Assembly (NCBI GenBank): GCA_001051155.2
Contig: JYIP02000003.1
Location: forward strand, 3,658,001 to 3,722,000
Source: Chrysoporthe austroafricana
Taxonomy: Eukaryota > Ascomycota > Sordariomycetes > Diaporthales > Cryphonectriaceae
Direction of reading: 5' to 3'
DNA length: 64,000 nt
The notes under the pieces are model-generated. The model ran no database searches, was not told the origin of the DNA, and saw only the letters and a list, made by a program, of their open reading frames with translations. Both the position numbers and the translations under genes were made by a program. Shown in pieces: positions 11,833 through 23,109 of the stretch (position 1 is the first letter of the stretch; the number at the start of each line of letters is the position of its first letter).

Positions 11833-14237
11833 TCATCCAAATACAATGCTGATGCCCATCTGCTTGCTGACCTGCCTCCAGAGATCAGGCGCCGGAACAC
11901 GCCCCAAGACACTACTACTCGCATCCTCCGCCTGCGAGCTGCCGTCCTCTTCCATCAAATCAGCTAGGCGCCAGACTTCTTGCACAATATCCCACGCCCA
12001 CTTGATATTCAGCATCCCTTGCCTCTTCTCTACCAACTTGAACGAGTCAGTCGCCAGCTTCCGGTCCTGTTCCGTCACGGCCTCACAAGATGCCACGAAG
12101 AGTGGCCACAGGAGCGCACCCATCGGCCCTGCGTGTGAACATGTTTGCAAGCAATGCCAAAGAGCGGTATGGCCGTGGGTCTGAACCGAAGGATGCGTGC
12201 GGGGGTACCCGTAGATCGTGTGGTAGAGGTAGACGAAACAGCTGTGACGGTATGCCATGGCGTTGTTGAAGATGGAATGCAGACGAGACCTCTCCGCCGT
12301 TTCTGTATCATGCCTCCTCTCTTCAGTCTCGGGCGACGGCGGATCGTCCGGGCTGAAGCCTGGTGGTAGAGTCGGCTGCCATGTCTCCAGTTCCCTCTCG
12401 ATGGCACGTGAATTTGTCTCGAATTCCGTCTTCAAGACCGCAATCATGGACGAAGGCTGCCCGCTCTGACACGCCAACTCCAAGTCCCTCTTGTCGGATG
12501 AAAGCTTGGACAGGCGGTGGATGATGGGCCAGAGAGAGGTAGACATGCCGAGCAACGTATCGACGGAGCTCAGTTGGGATTTTCCCGCTGCAAGCCCGGT
12601 AGGTGGCAACGGAGGCAGGCAGCTCCTCCCTGGAGCCTGAGATAATGGCGCTGTGCCAAACGACAGAGCCGCAATCACATCATAAAATCGAAAAGCCTGC
12701 AGCCGCGTCAGTGAGTGCCCATGGGACATGTTCTTGGGATTACGAGGTCAAATGAAGAGCGTACTCTTTCCAGAAACATTCCCGTGGCGTCATTCGCTGC
12801 TGGGTAAGAGTTCATGATCGTCATTGCACCCTTGAGGTGGCCATCCACAAGATTGGAACGACCCTTTTGCACAAGCTGCTCAGCAGGTCAGCCGTGCACC
12901 GTAAATGTGCGATACTAGGGTCAAGTTTTGACTAGAGACATACCACCTCATAATACACCAAGAGCATGATGGCTGCCAGGAGCTCATTTCTCTTGGTAAG
13001 CGTCTTTGTACCGTGGTTAATCATAGTTGCCAGTCCCTGGATGGCCTCATTATGGAAGTGGAGAGACTGCTCCTGATTCTTCACTCCTCTATACTCAAGG
13101 TGAGCACTGGACAAAGCATAGATAGCGTTCATCACGGGGGACTCATCAGCGGTCAGGGGCAGCACAAGCTCCTGGAATGGATTGCCCGTCTCCTCCCTGA
13201 ATACGATGAGGTGGCTGAGCTGATTGCAAAAGTGAGCGACGAGCGCTCGACGGTTTGTTCGGTCCGAGAACTCCGAGAAGGCGGGTATGTGAAACTCCAG
13301 CAGAGGCGAGCCCACCGGAGACGGTGCGATCATGGCCAGGTCCGGAGGTCTCGAGATGTGCGTTACCGCCTGACTGGGTGTGGTGACCGAAGTATCGGCG
13401 AACTGCTTCCCGCCCTCGTCGTCAAAGTCGATAGCTACCTCACGGGCAGACGAGGAGGGAAGGGAGCACTCCAGGCTCATCAGGCGAGGCAATGACGCAG
13501 GGTCGAAGGACCCACCAAGGGGACTGACCAGAGGCAAGTCAGCCCCGCAATCGCTATCTTGAAAATACCAGTCGTGAGGACCGCTGCCAGCGCTTCCAAC
13601 AGACCACCGACGAGATGATGCTAAGGACAGCCTTCGATCGAATGGGGTCGTGACCCTTGATGACGCGAACGAGGCCACCGAATCTCTCTTCCTCCGCTGG
13701 CGTGGTCTGACGGCTTCATAGCAACAGTCCAGGCCGCGCTCCGCGCACCGGGAGCAGGATGGCCTGTTCTCATCGCATTTCTTCTTCTGCAGCATATGTG
13801 AGAACTAGATACCATCTCCAAAAGCTGTCGTGATTTTTCCGATGCGGGGAATGACAAACCTTTTCTTTACTAGAATCAGGGGACACTATTAGCGAGAGTA
13901 ACATCAAACAAGGACGAGTGGGAGAACTCGATTGGGTGCAGATCACCTACCAAGATGTGCAGCCTACAGGAACCACGATCTTGTTATCAGCTGGGTTTCA
14001 GATCTCATATGGCGACGCTATCAACACCTAAGGGCTTGGTGTTCGGGAAAGGACGACGGTGTTTGGGGGTCGGGGGTGCAGGTGAGCGGGATTTTTCTGG
14101 GGACGAAGGCGCCTTGATCTCAATGGCAGTAGAGTGGGTGAACTACTACTGCCTTGGATGACGCTGCTGACGAACGTACCTGCCCTCGACCGCCTCTTGG
14201 GGACTTTGGGAGGGGCGACCTTGGTGTAGAGCAGCAT
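11833..14237 (-). CDS. Zn2Cys6 regulator of the ARCA/acr-2 (Fungal_trans_2) type, with two micro-exons
   Basis: Six exons fit without a frame break: 14180-14237, 13951-13963 (13 nt), 13860-13869 (10 nt), 12944-13786, 12765-12875 and 11833-12696, giving 632 residues. The first exon ends in a basic patch (PKRRSRAG). The two micro-exons supply CTSC and KEK, and the fourth begins KKKCDENRPSCSRC. Together they give C-x2-C-x6-C-x6-C-x2-C-x6-C. The C-terminal part follows the Fungal_trans_2 family of ARCA-like and acriflavine-resistance regulators, including HFCNQLSHLIVFREE, NAIYALSSAHLEYRG, RNELLAAIMLLVYYEV, SNLVDGHLKGA and FLER-AFRFYDVIAAL across junctions. An in-frame stop lies just upstream of the 14237 ATG. 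It is a nuclear transcription factor with unknown targets. Confidence 0.82.
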
Positions 14238-15503
14238 CCTTCTTGACCCTCCAGCTTTTTAAGTCGTCTTCGATTCCAGCTCCCAGTATTCCTGTGCCCT
14301 CGGCAGAGTTCAGTGGCAACGCATGCTTGGGACGAGGCGTGACTCTGTTGTCCTGACGGCAGCGCTTTCTGTCGTACTTCCTCCTGGCACTGCGGGGGAC
14401 TGGCCTTGAAATTGGGGTCGCGCGACAATGGCAACGCCCTGTGGATCCTCGCCTCGGGAGTCAGGGGGGGAAGTAATTCTGGGGTCAGTCCTGGAGAAAC
14501 CCTGGGGGAGATTATGATGTGCCTTCTGGTGGCCACCTAACGTTCGAGGTCCGAGGAAAGGCGCGAGTATGAGGGAACGGAGCAGAGGAGGGCAGAGGAA
14601 AGTACGGGTAGGAGAAGACGGGTCGCGGTCACAAGCCCATTTGAAAGCGAGATCGAGTCACGATGGCGTCTGGAGGCTCATTCTCGTACCCAAGCGAGCC
14701 CCCAGCCCTGGCACCGCAGCGGCTGGGCAGCGGCAGGGCGGCGGGTGCACGGTACTGGGTACGTAGGGCCAAGGGTTCGCAGTGCTCTGCTGTTGCTGCG
14801 CGCCGCCCCGTCTTGCCCCTTTCAACCCAGCGGCGAGCTTACCACGGTACTGGTAGGCCCGACCCTGCCCAGCCTATCCGCCTCCGACCCCAAAACTCTA
14901 ACAAAGGCTCGTCACTCCGTCGACCATCGAATGGAGGGCACCCTCAGGCCTTGGTCGCCCCGATTCGGCCCAGGATGCCTCGGCCCTACCTCTGCGACGT
15001 TGCACAGGCTTACGGCACTACGGCGTTGGATGGACCTGACCGCGATCCCCTTCTGGGCTAGAGGTGGAGATGGCTCTGATCCTCGGCGTCTCATTGATGG
15101 ACTGTCGCCTCGACAGGGGGTGGCATTGAACTGTTGTGGCGGAGGTGCCAGCATGCGGGGTAGCCTTGATGCCCACTACTATTGTGCCGGGGTGCCTAGA
15201 CAGGTACGTAGGCATGCTGACAACGTAGGCACACCCCCCGAAAACAGAGCGATCTTGGAGTGTCCGTGCCCTCGTATCCTCGTCGATCATAGAGACGGGG
15301 AAGAATCAACGCGAGGTGTTCTGGGGCCTCATATCTTGCAATATCTCTGCATTGCCGCTCTCCTAGACTTCTTCACAGTGTCGAGCCTACGAATCCGGGG
15401 GACCGTGCTGGGAGCCTACTGGCGCCACGGAGCCCCTACGCCCCACTGCGGCTGATCTTACAAGGAATATAGATCCATTTTATCGGGATCACTTCAACCC
15501 TCA
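14238..15503. other. Intergenic
   Basis: GC-rich, with long overlapping frames on both strands that show no domain or intron structure. I see no supported gene. The part near 14238 is the upstream region of the Zn2Cys6 gene. Confidence 0.4.
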
Positions 15504-15609
15504 GGCGCAGTGGCAGAGAGGTCTAATGCGTTTGACTCGAATGGTTATTTCGAAATGATTAAGCTATCAAATCTCTTCGGAGGCGCACGTTCGAATCGTG
15601 CCTGCGTCG
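15504..15609 (+). tRNA. tRNA-Ser(CGA) with intron
   Basis: A complete cloverleaf. The acceptor stem GGCGCAG pairs with CTGCGTC (one G-T pair), and the discriminator is G. The D arm is GCA/TGC, the anticodon stem TTTGA/TCAAA and the anticodon CGA at 15538-15540. The long variable arm (TCTCTTCGGAGG) marks a serine tRNA, and the T arm GCACG/CGTGC encloses TTCGAAT. An intron of about 24 nt follows position 37. A T run follows directly, as for a pol III terminator. Confidence 0.9.
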
Positions 15610-16554
15610 TTTTGCATTTTTGCACTACGACAATAATTGTTTCTCTTCTCCAGATATACATAATATCTCTTTTTTTCCTTGTCTATGTGAGTTTTGGAGA
15701 ATTGAAGATAGATGCCAAGCGCTGAGAAACGGAAAACAAGAAACGATATACAGATTTTGGAAAACAAGCAACTCAATTTGTAACTGGAACCTTATTTTCC
15801 TGTGAAAAGAATCCATTTCACATTATCCATGACAACATAAGAGGCGATGCTGCCGATACCAAGATTAGACACAGACAGCAGTATGTTTACGAGAGGTCTT
15901 TTCTTCTCTTTCTACTAGGTCGAAGGAAACGGACTAGTTCTCAGCTTGGGAAAGTGTAAGCAGCTTGACTATGTCGACTTCCGGCGCGACCAGCGAATAA
16001 CGGCTTCTACAAATCGCTGCAGAAACTTGTCCAAATGACTAGGCCTAATGAAAACGGGAACAAGAGCCTAGGGCATCGCTCATCCTCTCGGACATACCAC
16101 TACGAGCAGATTAAGCATTATTCAAATGGCCAAGTCCGGCGCACCCGCTGTTACACGGACACCTAAGGGTGCCCTAGGAAAGGAAGGGTATTAAGGCATT
16201 GCGAGTTACGCGCCGTTGGGCATGAAGACCCGCCCAACGGCAGGAGGAAAGATACCCAACTGCATAAAGAAGGAGGCTGTGCAATAGATGCCTGAGGCAG
16301 ACGTCGAGAACCAAGGTCTATAGGTAGTTGGGAGATCCTACTTCCATCCCTTGCAGGAGCGTATAAGGAGGAAGGCAGTAATCCTAGCCTGTGGCCTGGC
16401 TTCAAGACAAAGAAGCACAGCCTTGGAAGCTATGCCAGAGACGGTGATCTGTAAGCTTCAGTCTGCTTTGTATTGTAGGCTCCCGAAAGGACCTTGTCTC
16501 ATAAGTAGAAGGCCAAAATTATTCTAGTTCTTTGTGCCATTAAAGAAAGCTTTG
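15610..16554. other. Intergenic
   Basis: T-rich directly after the tRNA, then unremarkable. I see nothing coding. Confidence 0.4.
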
Positions 16555-16790
16555 GTGCCTCTTTCTCTTGGGAGGCGTGCTGTTTCTAGTCAACAAGGAT
16601 ATTAGTGCTATCAAAGTGAGTGCTTTTTTGTCTTGGAAGCATGCTGTTCCTATTAGAACAAGCTAAGAAGGATATTGTAAAGATATAAGTATATTGGTAC
16701 TATCAAAGTGAGTGCCTCTTTCTCTTGGAGGGCGTGTTGTTTCTATCAGAACAGGCAAACAAGGATATTGTAAAGCTACAAAGCTATTGT
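16555..16790 (+). repeat. Imperfect three-unit tandem repeat
   Basis: Three diverged units begin with GTGCCTCTTTCTCTTGG or a variant of it, at 16555, 16620 and 16712. Each continues through a GTGCTGTTTCTA-like stretch, and units end in ACTATCAAAGTGA or fade out. Unit lengths are about 65, 92 and 79 bp, so internal indels have occurred. The array lies directly upstream of the DUF7924-type pseudogene and may be part of a larger mobile or duplicated block. Confidence 0.65.
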
Positions 16791-16910
16791 AAACCCACTC
16801 GTTTTGCAAACCTGCTGCCTTCTCCTGACAGAGCACGTGATACCACAACCCATTTCCTTGCTCTCGCAGACTACAGAAAAGCAGCTGCTATCATTGAATT
16901 CAACCCAAAT

Positions 16911-18594
16911 ATGGCCCCACGCCGCCGTGCCAAACAGACTCCCATCAAGGGTGGGCAGCAACCTCGTTCTGTTCGGAAAGCTAAAGCTGCTCCCAAGCCC
17001 AACTACCCAGGACCTCTCCGTCGAAGCGCACGGCTGAACAAGAATCAAACTGAGCATATCGAGCCTCCACACGTCGAGCCTCCACACACCGAGCCTTCGC
17101 AGCCCTTCACCCCGGCAAACGAGACTCCGCACCTAGATGTATGTCTCATTCTTTTCACGTCTCTTCTATGATTCGGCTGCTGACCGAAACCAAACACCTA
17201 AGAGACCCAGCTGACGTCTGCGCCGCCGCTTGCCAACCAGAAGACTCTCGACCAAAGGCAGGAACCCCACGACAAGTCATCACCTCCTCAAGCACAGCAC
17301 AACGAGGAGCCCGCTGGAAGCAGAGCAGGTACCGGTATCCTGCCGCCAGACCAAGAAGCAACCTCTCGCAGGCCAACCGCCCAGATTGATGCCATCAGAT
17401 ACTGGCTGAACGAAGGAACCTGGCCGAATAAATTCTTTACAGCAATGGAGGGAGGATATCCGGCTGGTTTTCTTTCGAGGGAGTGGCTTCAGGCTTCCCA
17501 TCGACAAGAAACAATCTCTCTCCCGGGAGGGCGCATGCTCGGCGTCCACAAGGAGATTTACGAAGCCCCCGACTTCATGGTACAACTTGAGAGGCTGAAT
17601 ATCTTCATGAAGGATTCCAGCCTGGGCATTATGGACAAGGAAAAGGATGTCTGCAAGCAGCTGCTTAAGAAGAAGCAGGCTGTTCCCCAGGGCACATTTT
17701 TTTCGCGACGACATCTTCGCTTCTGTTTGTCAGGAGCTAAAGAAAATGAACAAAGACCAAATCTGGTGGAGAATCACACCATTACTTGTTCCTTCAGCCC
17801 ATGATATGGCCATACATGGCGAGACGGGTATGGGTCTCCTGACCGAAGGCGTTCGGGGGACCTGGGACAAATGCCTACCTGCAACGCGCTTCTTGACTGG
17901 CGTCTTTCCAAAGCCTGATTACTCAGTGGGATTTGACCGCCATGCATTTACATAGGGCCAACTTGCTAAGCTGGCTCCCTATGTCAGCGATATTCAGTCT
18001 GAGAAGCTATCTCTTCTTATGGGCACAAGCGAAATGTACTTTCCTTTCTTCACTAGTGAGGCAGAGTGCGAGTACGGGTCTCTGGAGGTGGCCGATCGGC
18101 AGAATGCATACAGCATGGCGATAGCAGTCCGGAGCGTTGTCATGCTCTTCACACTTGCGGGACGCCGAAGGGATGTGCACCGAACGATCCTTGCCTTCTC
18201 AATGTCGCACAATCATGACATGGTGAGAATCCATGACCACTATCCCATCCACACCGAAGACGACAAGATGGCCTGGCACAGTCATCTGATCCACTCCTTC
18301 AGCTTCACGGCACTGGAAGGGGAGCACAAGTGGACAGCATACCAGTTCATCAAGAGTATCTATAAGACCTGGATGCCCGTGCATCTAGAGAAGATCCGCT
18401 CCGCAATCGACGACATGCCGGAACCAGCACCATCCGAAGAACATGCAGACCAACCTTTGGCGTTGCCAGTTATCCCGGAACAGCCTGCGGGCGAGGATGA
18501 GGGGCAGCATGGCCAGTCGGATGCTATTGATCGAAGCCGGTCCAAGAGGACCTTGGCACCTGCCAGAAGGCCATCCAAGCGAGCCCGAAAATAG
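16911..18594 (+). pseudogene. Broken DUF7924-type gene
   Basis: The 5' exon 16911-17139 encodes a basic N-terminus (APRRRAKQ..., RRSARLNK). After a 101-nt intron (17140-17240), the frame continues to a run of seven T at 17697-17703, where the family-like sequence moves to another frame. That frame then meets an in-frame TAG at 17953-17955 before continuing, in the same frame, to the end. The last part carries the landmarks of a protein type common in filamentous fungi: GSLEVADRQNAYS, ILAFSMSHNHDMVRIHDHYP, FTALEGEHKWTAYQFIK and a basic KRA-rich tail. One indel plus one stop implies a pseudogene, although each is a single change. No function is established for this family. DUF7924 is named from memory of these motifs. 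Confidence 0.7.
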
Positions 18595-20814
18595 AACGGC
18601 TGTGGGATAGCCAGTATGGGACAGCCAGAGCCTTTCACTCTGGCATATGGGCACGGGCCAGGATATGGCCCGTGCGCCAGGGCAAAGCCATTTCCACGCG
18701 GTGCTTGCATGGTACGCCTTGGAATGGACTGTGGGAAATCATCTATCGTCGCCGGCGTTATGGTAGACTTTTTGCTTGGGAATTTGAGAGTAGAGGAGTT
18801 CTGGGGAAAGAAAGAGAGCGAAAAGAAAAAAGGTCTTTTGTGATTCTTGCGCTCAGTCTTATGATTTATTTCTATTTAGTTGGATAGCAATTGAAAGGAT
18901 TTGCTGTTTCCTATCTTTTGAGTTGTCATTTATGAGAACAATTTGAATCATGGTCTCTTCGGAGGTGCACGTTCGAATCGTGCCTGCGTCGTTTTTGGCA
19001 TTTTTCTTTTTCTGGTTTTCCCGTTGCCGTTTCCCCTCGTCAGCCGACCCACCGTCCCTGCTTTTGGTTTCGCAGAAGCGAGAAACGGAAGTCCTTGTGT
19101 TTCTGCTTCGCAGGTGTTGTACCAAAGTACCTTTCTCGAAGCCAAGACTCAGACCAACACTGCTAATACAGCTGTCACCTGATTCACCTGCCGACAATCA
19201 TCATCCCTAATAACTTCACGACTAAGTACTCACGTCTCTTCTTCTTTTTCCTAGGATACTATTCCTAGTATTATGATTTGAAATATCATTTTCTCGATAA
19301 TTTAGATAGCAAATTACTATTTATCGCATTGCGCAACTATTAGGAACACTCAAAGCATTATTTGATTGAAAGTAGAGAAGAATTATTCCACTGTTTCACC
19401 CCACCTTCTTCCTCACATTTTTCCAATATCAAGGACTAGCAGTGCAGACACAGCTCAAAGGCGACAGACGTACAGGCATGTATTAGCGCAAACTTTACAA
19501 GCGTGGACTAAGCACTCATGCTAGATCCGCGCGAGTTTGTCAAGACGTATGTACCACTCGGTAAATTTCTTCAGTTTTAGGGATAATAAGATGTGGGGTT
19601 CTGGGAAGGACAATGCGATGCAGGGCATTACTCAGCAAAAGACGATTGTCATCTGCCGGACGCACGTATAGTTGGTTCGTGAGGTTCTCACCCTCACCAA
19701 GGTCTATGGCGCTGACGAGGCTCCTTGTTCCCATCACAGATCCGTGGACGGAAGTCGATGGCCGGCAGATCGCGGACGGCTAGCGTGGACCTATTATTCA
19801 GCTTTTTAGGTTGTTTCAATTGATATACTTCCATAATTAGTCGTAAATCGCACACGCGGTTCCCGATGAGCCGCCCACAGTGTTCCATCCAAGTGATCTA
19901 AGTCTCTGGCTTGGATCATGTAATTGATGCTTATTCTTGTAAGCTAGAGTAACGGGTGTTGTGCCCTAAGACTTGGCTTTTGTTGCCTGTGACGTGCATG
20001 TGATTCGGGTCAACACACGGGGTTTCTGCACCGCCGGCGGTCCTACACCCCGATAATTTTTCAGCGGCCGAAACTAATTTGGCACAATATATACAAAGAG
20101 GTCTAAACTCAGCTAGGATAAACGTGAACGAGTTCCATTATTCAGTATTACTCCACCAGCTTATTCAGGGACGACCGAGGTGGACTAGTCAATGCTATTA
20201 CGGTGACCACGTCAGCGCATGTTGGTAAGACAATATTTTTTAAGAAGATGTCGAATTTAACTATCAATGGAGCTCGGTTACGATGTTGCTCCTCTATCAC
20301 CCCTTCTGGTATGGCTGTAGCTGTTCAATTACGTCGATGAGCGTTTCACATTCCAAGATACTTTCTCACAGCATAATATCATCGTGAAGTTGGTCAGCGC
20401 GGGCTGGGAAGTAGACCCGCCTGAGCAGCTCATCCACTCATGCTCCAACAATCATGCGGCACTTTGCTATTTACTTACTCAGCGTGATAATTGAATTTCC
20501 AAAACCGTTGTAATATATTCGCATCCAACGCTCTATACTATGTGATCAAGCGCTTTTTTTTTTTTTTTTTTTTGGAAAGTGCTCGAGCTTGTAATCATTT
20601 TGAAACCGCAGTTGGTTGTATTATAACCTGCTTCGCTTATTGCTTGACTTACAAACGCTAGCCGAGCTGACCAACCGTTCCAGGCTGTAAGCCCCAACGT
20701 AACCAGCTTTTCCCTCTCTGCTTAGAAAACTTGGTATATCAGTACAGCCATACCCTCGCAAAGCAGCAGCAGCATTCGATATAATCATATCATAAGTCCT
20801 TACTTATTCAAAGA
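18595..20814. other. Intergenic, AT-richer, with tRNA-like fragment
   Basis: No gene seen. It contains the tRNA-Ser 3'-half copy at about 18954-18991 and a 20-nt T run at 20554-20573. The last 150 bases are the likely promoter of the 2EXR gene. Confidence 0.45.
18954..18991 (+). repeat. Solitary tRNA-Ser(CGA) 3' half
   Basis: Matches the variable arm, T arm and acceptor 3' strand of the intact tRNA-Ser at 15504-15609, with one difference in the 38 bases, and is followed by a T-rich run. No matching 5' half is found upstream, so it cannot fold as a tRNA. Confidence 0.8.
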
Positions 20815-22080
20815 ATGTCGCTCGAGTTACCTGCGCATCTCCAGATCTCTGACGGGGCCCAGGAAGAGGCGAACCACGCTGCGCGACCCCAATCTTTCGC
20901 CCTTTTCTCGCAGCTGCCCCAGGAATTGCGACGTAAGATATGGCGGACCTCACTCCAGCGTGAGCGCATGATTCAAATTTGCATCCATCCACTCCAGAAT
21001 ACCAACGCCGGCAGCCACGTACATACTCGCTACGGCGCTGCAGTCCGAGGCCACCGCGTTCTGAGCAAGCTCTTGCGCATCTGCCGCGAGGCGCGCAGCG
21101 AAGCCCTTGCCTTCTACCGCGTTCATATCCCCTGTTCCTTTACGCATGGCGCCCCGGAACAGGAGCGCGCTGCCGCCTGCACTGCACCAGGACGCGACCT
21201 CCTCGCTTTCAGCCCCGAGCACGACGTTTTGCAGCTGATCCCGTACTGGCCTGACTACACTCTCATAACCGATTTCCTTCTTAGCCTCTGCGCTCTAGAC
21301 CTCCGCTGCGTAGGTCTGCGCAGCCTCGCTATCGATATCAGCCAGTTGCGCCTCCAAAGCCAACAAGTAGCTCTGCCGCTCCCAGCCGCTGGCGCAGCAC
21401 GCACGGCCGCCTTGCGAGCGCTGTTCGCAGAGCTTCATGAAGTTTTCTTCATCACAGCGTTGCCTCTGGGCCGCATGCTCGTCCCGGCCCGCGACCGGCG
21501 TAGCGGTGACAGCGCAGTGCTGCTTCTTAACAGCGCGATGCCGGTCCGCGCGCATACGCCAGCATTGACCAGGCTCCCTCGCGACCCTCGGCCGATCAGC
21601 CAAGACCTGCGACGGGTCTATATGGCGGATGGACATCTAGGTGCTGTTAATTCTGGGCACGCGTTCCTCGCGCGTTTGGGGATAGAGCTGCGCGATCTGC
21701 AGGCGCAGGTGAGCTGGCTTGTGGCCTTCGAGCCCGCTCAGGAGATCTGCAGTCGCGAGATGGCCGAGGCGTTCGTGCAGGGGGAGGAGGATCGCTGGGG
21801 TAGTGAGCAAGTACCCGGGCCAAGCCTGGCTGATCATCTGGAGCGGTTGGTCAACCAAGGGCTTGCGAGCGCCCATAATACGATGAAGGGCTTTTACGGG
21901 CTCCCTGATGTGGCGTTTGGGTTCTGGAGTTTCCCTTTATATACTCGCCAGACTTTTGTCGAGAAGGGGGTTGAGGAGGAGGAGGATGGGTGGGAGTTTG
22001 CGTTCCATTGGGTAACAAGACCTTTGAACGACTTGTCAGATTGCTGGCCTGAACTGGTGCTAATGAACTTAGCTTGTTAG
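20815..22080 (+). CDS. 2EXR domain-containing protein
   Basis: A single uninterrupted exon of 421 codons. Near residues 28-42 it has the fungal 2EXR signature FALFSQLPQELRRKIW. A typical continuation follows: VLSKLLRICREARSEALAFYR near residue 80, and the FSPEHDVLQL step at about residue 132. The remainder is the less conserved globular part of these proteins. 2EXR proteins are numerous in Pezizomycotina; their biochemical role is not established, and some resemble F-box-associated regions. Codon use is GC-rich compared with the AT-rich flanks. The ATG at 20815 is the first in frame and follows an A-rich leader (AAAGAATG). Nothing suggests damage. Confidence 0.8.
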   Translation: MSLELPAHLQISDGAQEEANHAARPQSFALFSQLPQELRRKIWRTSLQRERMIQICIHPLQNTNAGSHVHTRYGAAVRGHRVLSKLLRICREARSEALAFYRVHIPCSFTHGAPEQERAAACTAPGRDLLAFSPEHDVLQLIPYWPDYTLITDFLLSLCALDLRCVGLRSLAIDISQLRLQSQQVALPLPAAGAARTAALRALFAELHEVFFITALPLGRMLVPARDRRSGDSAVLLLNSAMPVRAHTPALTRLPRDPRPISQDLRRVYMADGHLGAVNSGHAFLARLGIELRDLQAQVSWLVAFEPAQEICSREMAEAFVQGEEDRWGSEQVPGPSLADHLERLVNQGLASAHNTMKGFYGLPDVAFGFWSFPLYTRQTFVEKGVEEEEDGWEFAFHWVTRPLNDLSDCWPELVLMNLAC

Positions 22081-23109
22081 CAAATGAGTCGAGGTCCACC
22101 TTGAAAACTTAAAAAGCTGGGCATAACAAGCCTGGTCAAGAGATTGATCCAGAACGACGTAAATGTGAATGCCGGGTAGGAAATCCATCCTGTACAGGGC
22201 TATCCGCGCCGGCGTAACCGGGCGAGGTCTATTCCAGTAGAAGCACGAGGAGACCTCTTTTAGCGCCCAGTAACATGCCGTTCAGATAGTTATACAGATG
22301 CTCGAGCATTCTTGTTTTGGCGAATGGGCAGAAAACAAGCGGGAAGAGAGCTTAATAATGATTTCTCAAGCCCAAGGCGCTTCCACAACAAACAGAAGGA
22401 TGATAAAGTATTGAAGACTCGCCTTGAATAAATGACATATGTATAGATACATGATTGCAAAGCCAAAAAAAATATAATCAAGGAAGTCATATCGAAGTAA
22501 ACATTGTGCACTTTATTTTCCGTTTTCTGCTTTCTGTTTCTTATATTATTCCGTTTCCCGCTTAATCCCTCTCGCTTTCGTTTCTCATCTCCCGTCTTGT
22601 TATGAATCGTCTTTTATGACAATGATGATTCAAACCACGATCTCTTCGGAGGCGCACGCTCGAATCGTGCCTGCGTCATTTTTTTTTGGTTTTGTTTCTT
22701 GTTTACTACTTGCGACACCACTCACTGTAACGAATTTTTATTTGTACAGGTTTAATCGTTGCTAGTTCTTCCGGTCTACTTTTATCTTTTGTGGATTCTC
22801 ACTGCTGCATTTATACTATTGTAATATATTAAAAAATAAGGTCTAATCTTCATATCTAGGCGTTCATTTAGAGGTACGGATGCATGCTCAATGCTTAAAC
22901 GAGCAAGGAACCTAGCAACGTGCCTTCGTTTTTGGCCGTGCGTTGGTTCAGTTAGATGCTGAGCAGCCACTCCTGTGTCACAGTATTACAAACCAATAAC
23001 AAAGGAACTCAAGAAGGCCGTCGAAACAATATACTCAAAGACTATGGCTCGAGCTTCTGCTTCTAAATAGTACCATATAATTAAAACTGTTGAACGTTTG
23101 AGGCCGCCC
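22081..23109. other. Intergenic with tRNA-like fragment
   Basis: AT-rich, without a supported gene. It holds the tRNA-Ser 3'-half copy at 22641-22678 and, before it, C/T-rich sequence similar to that around the 18954 copy. Confidence 0.45.
22641..22678 (+). repeat. Second solitary tRNA-Ser 3' half
   Basis: Same 38-base segment as in the intact tRNA-Ser, with two substitutions, one in the T loop and one at the very end, followed by a T run. The upstream flank (TTTATGA..., then CAAT and GATTCA) resembles the flank of the 18954 copy, suggesting a shared longer element rather than two independent events. Confidence 0.75.

Noticed and set aside
14745..15455. Long plus-strand open frame (236 codons)
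   Set aside because: GC-rich region with equally long frames on the other strand, no domain, no leader or intron signals.
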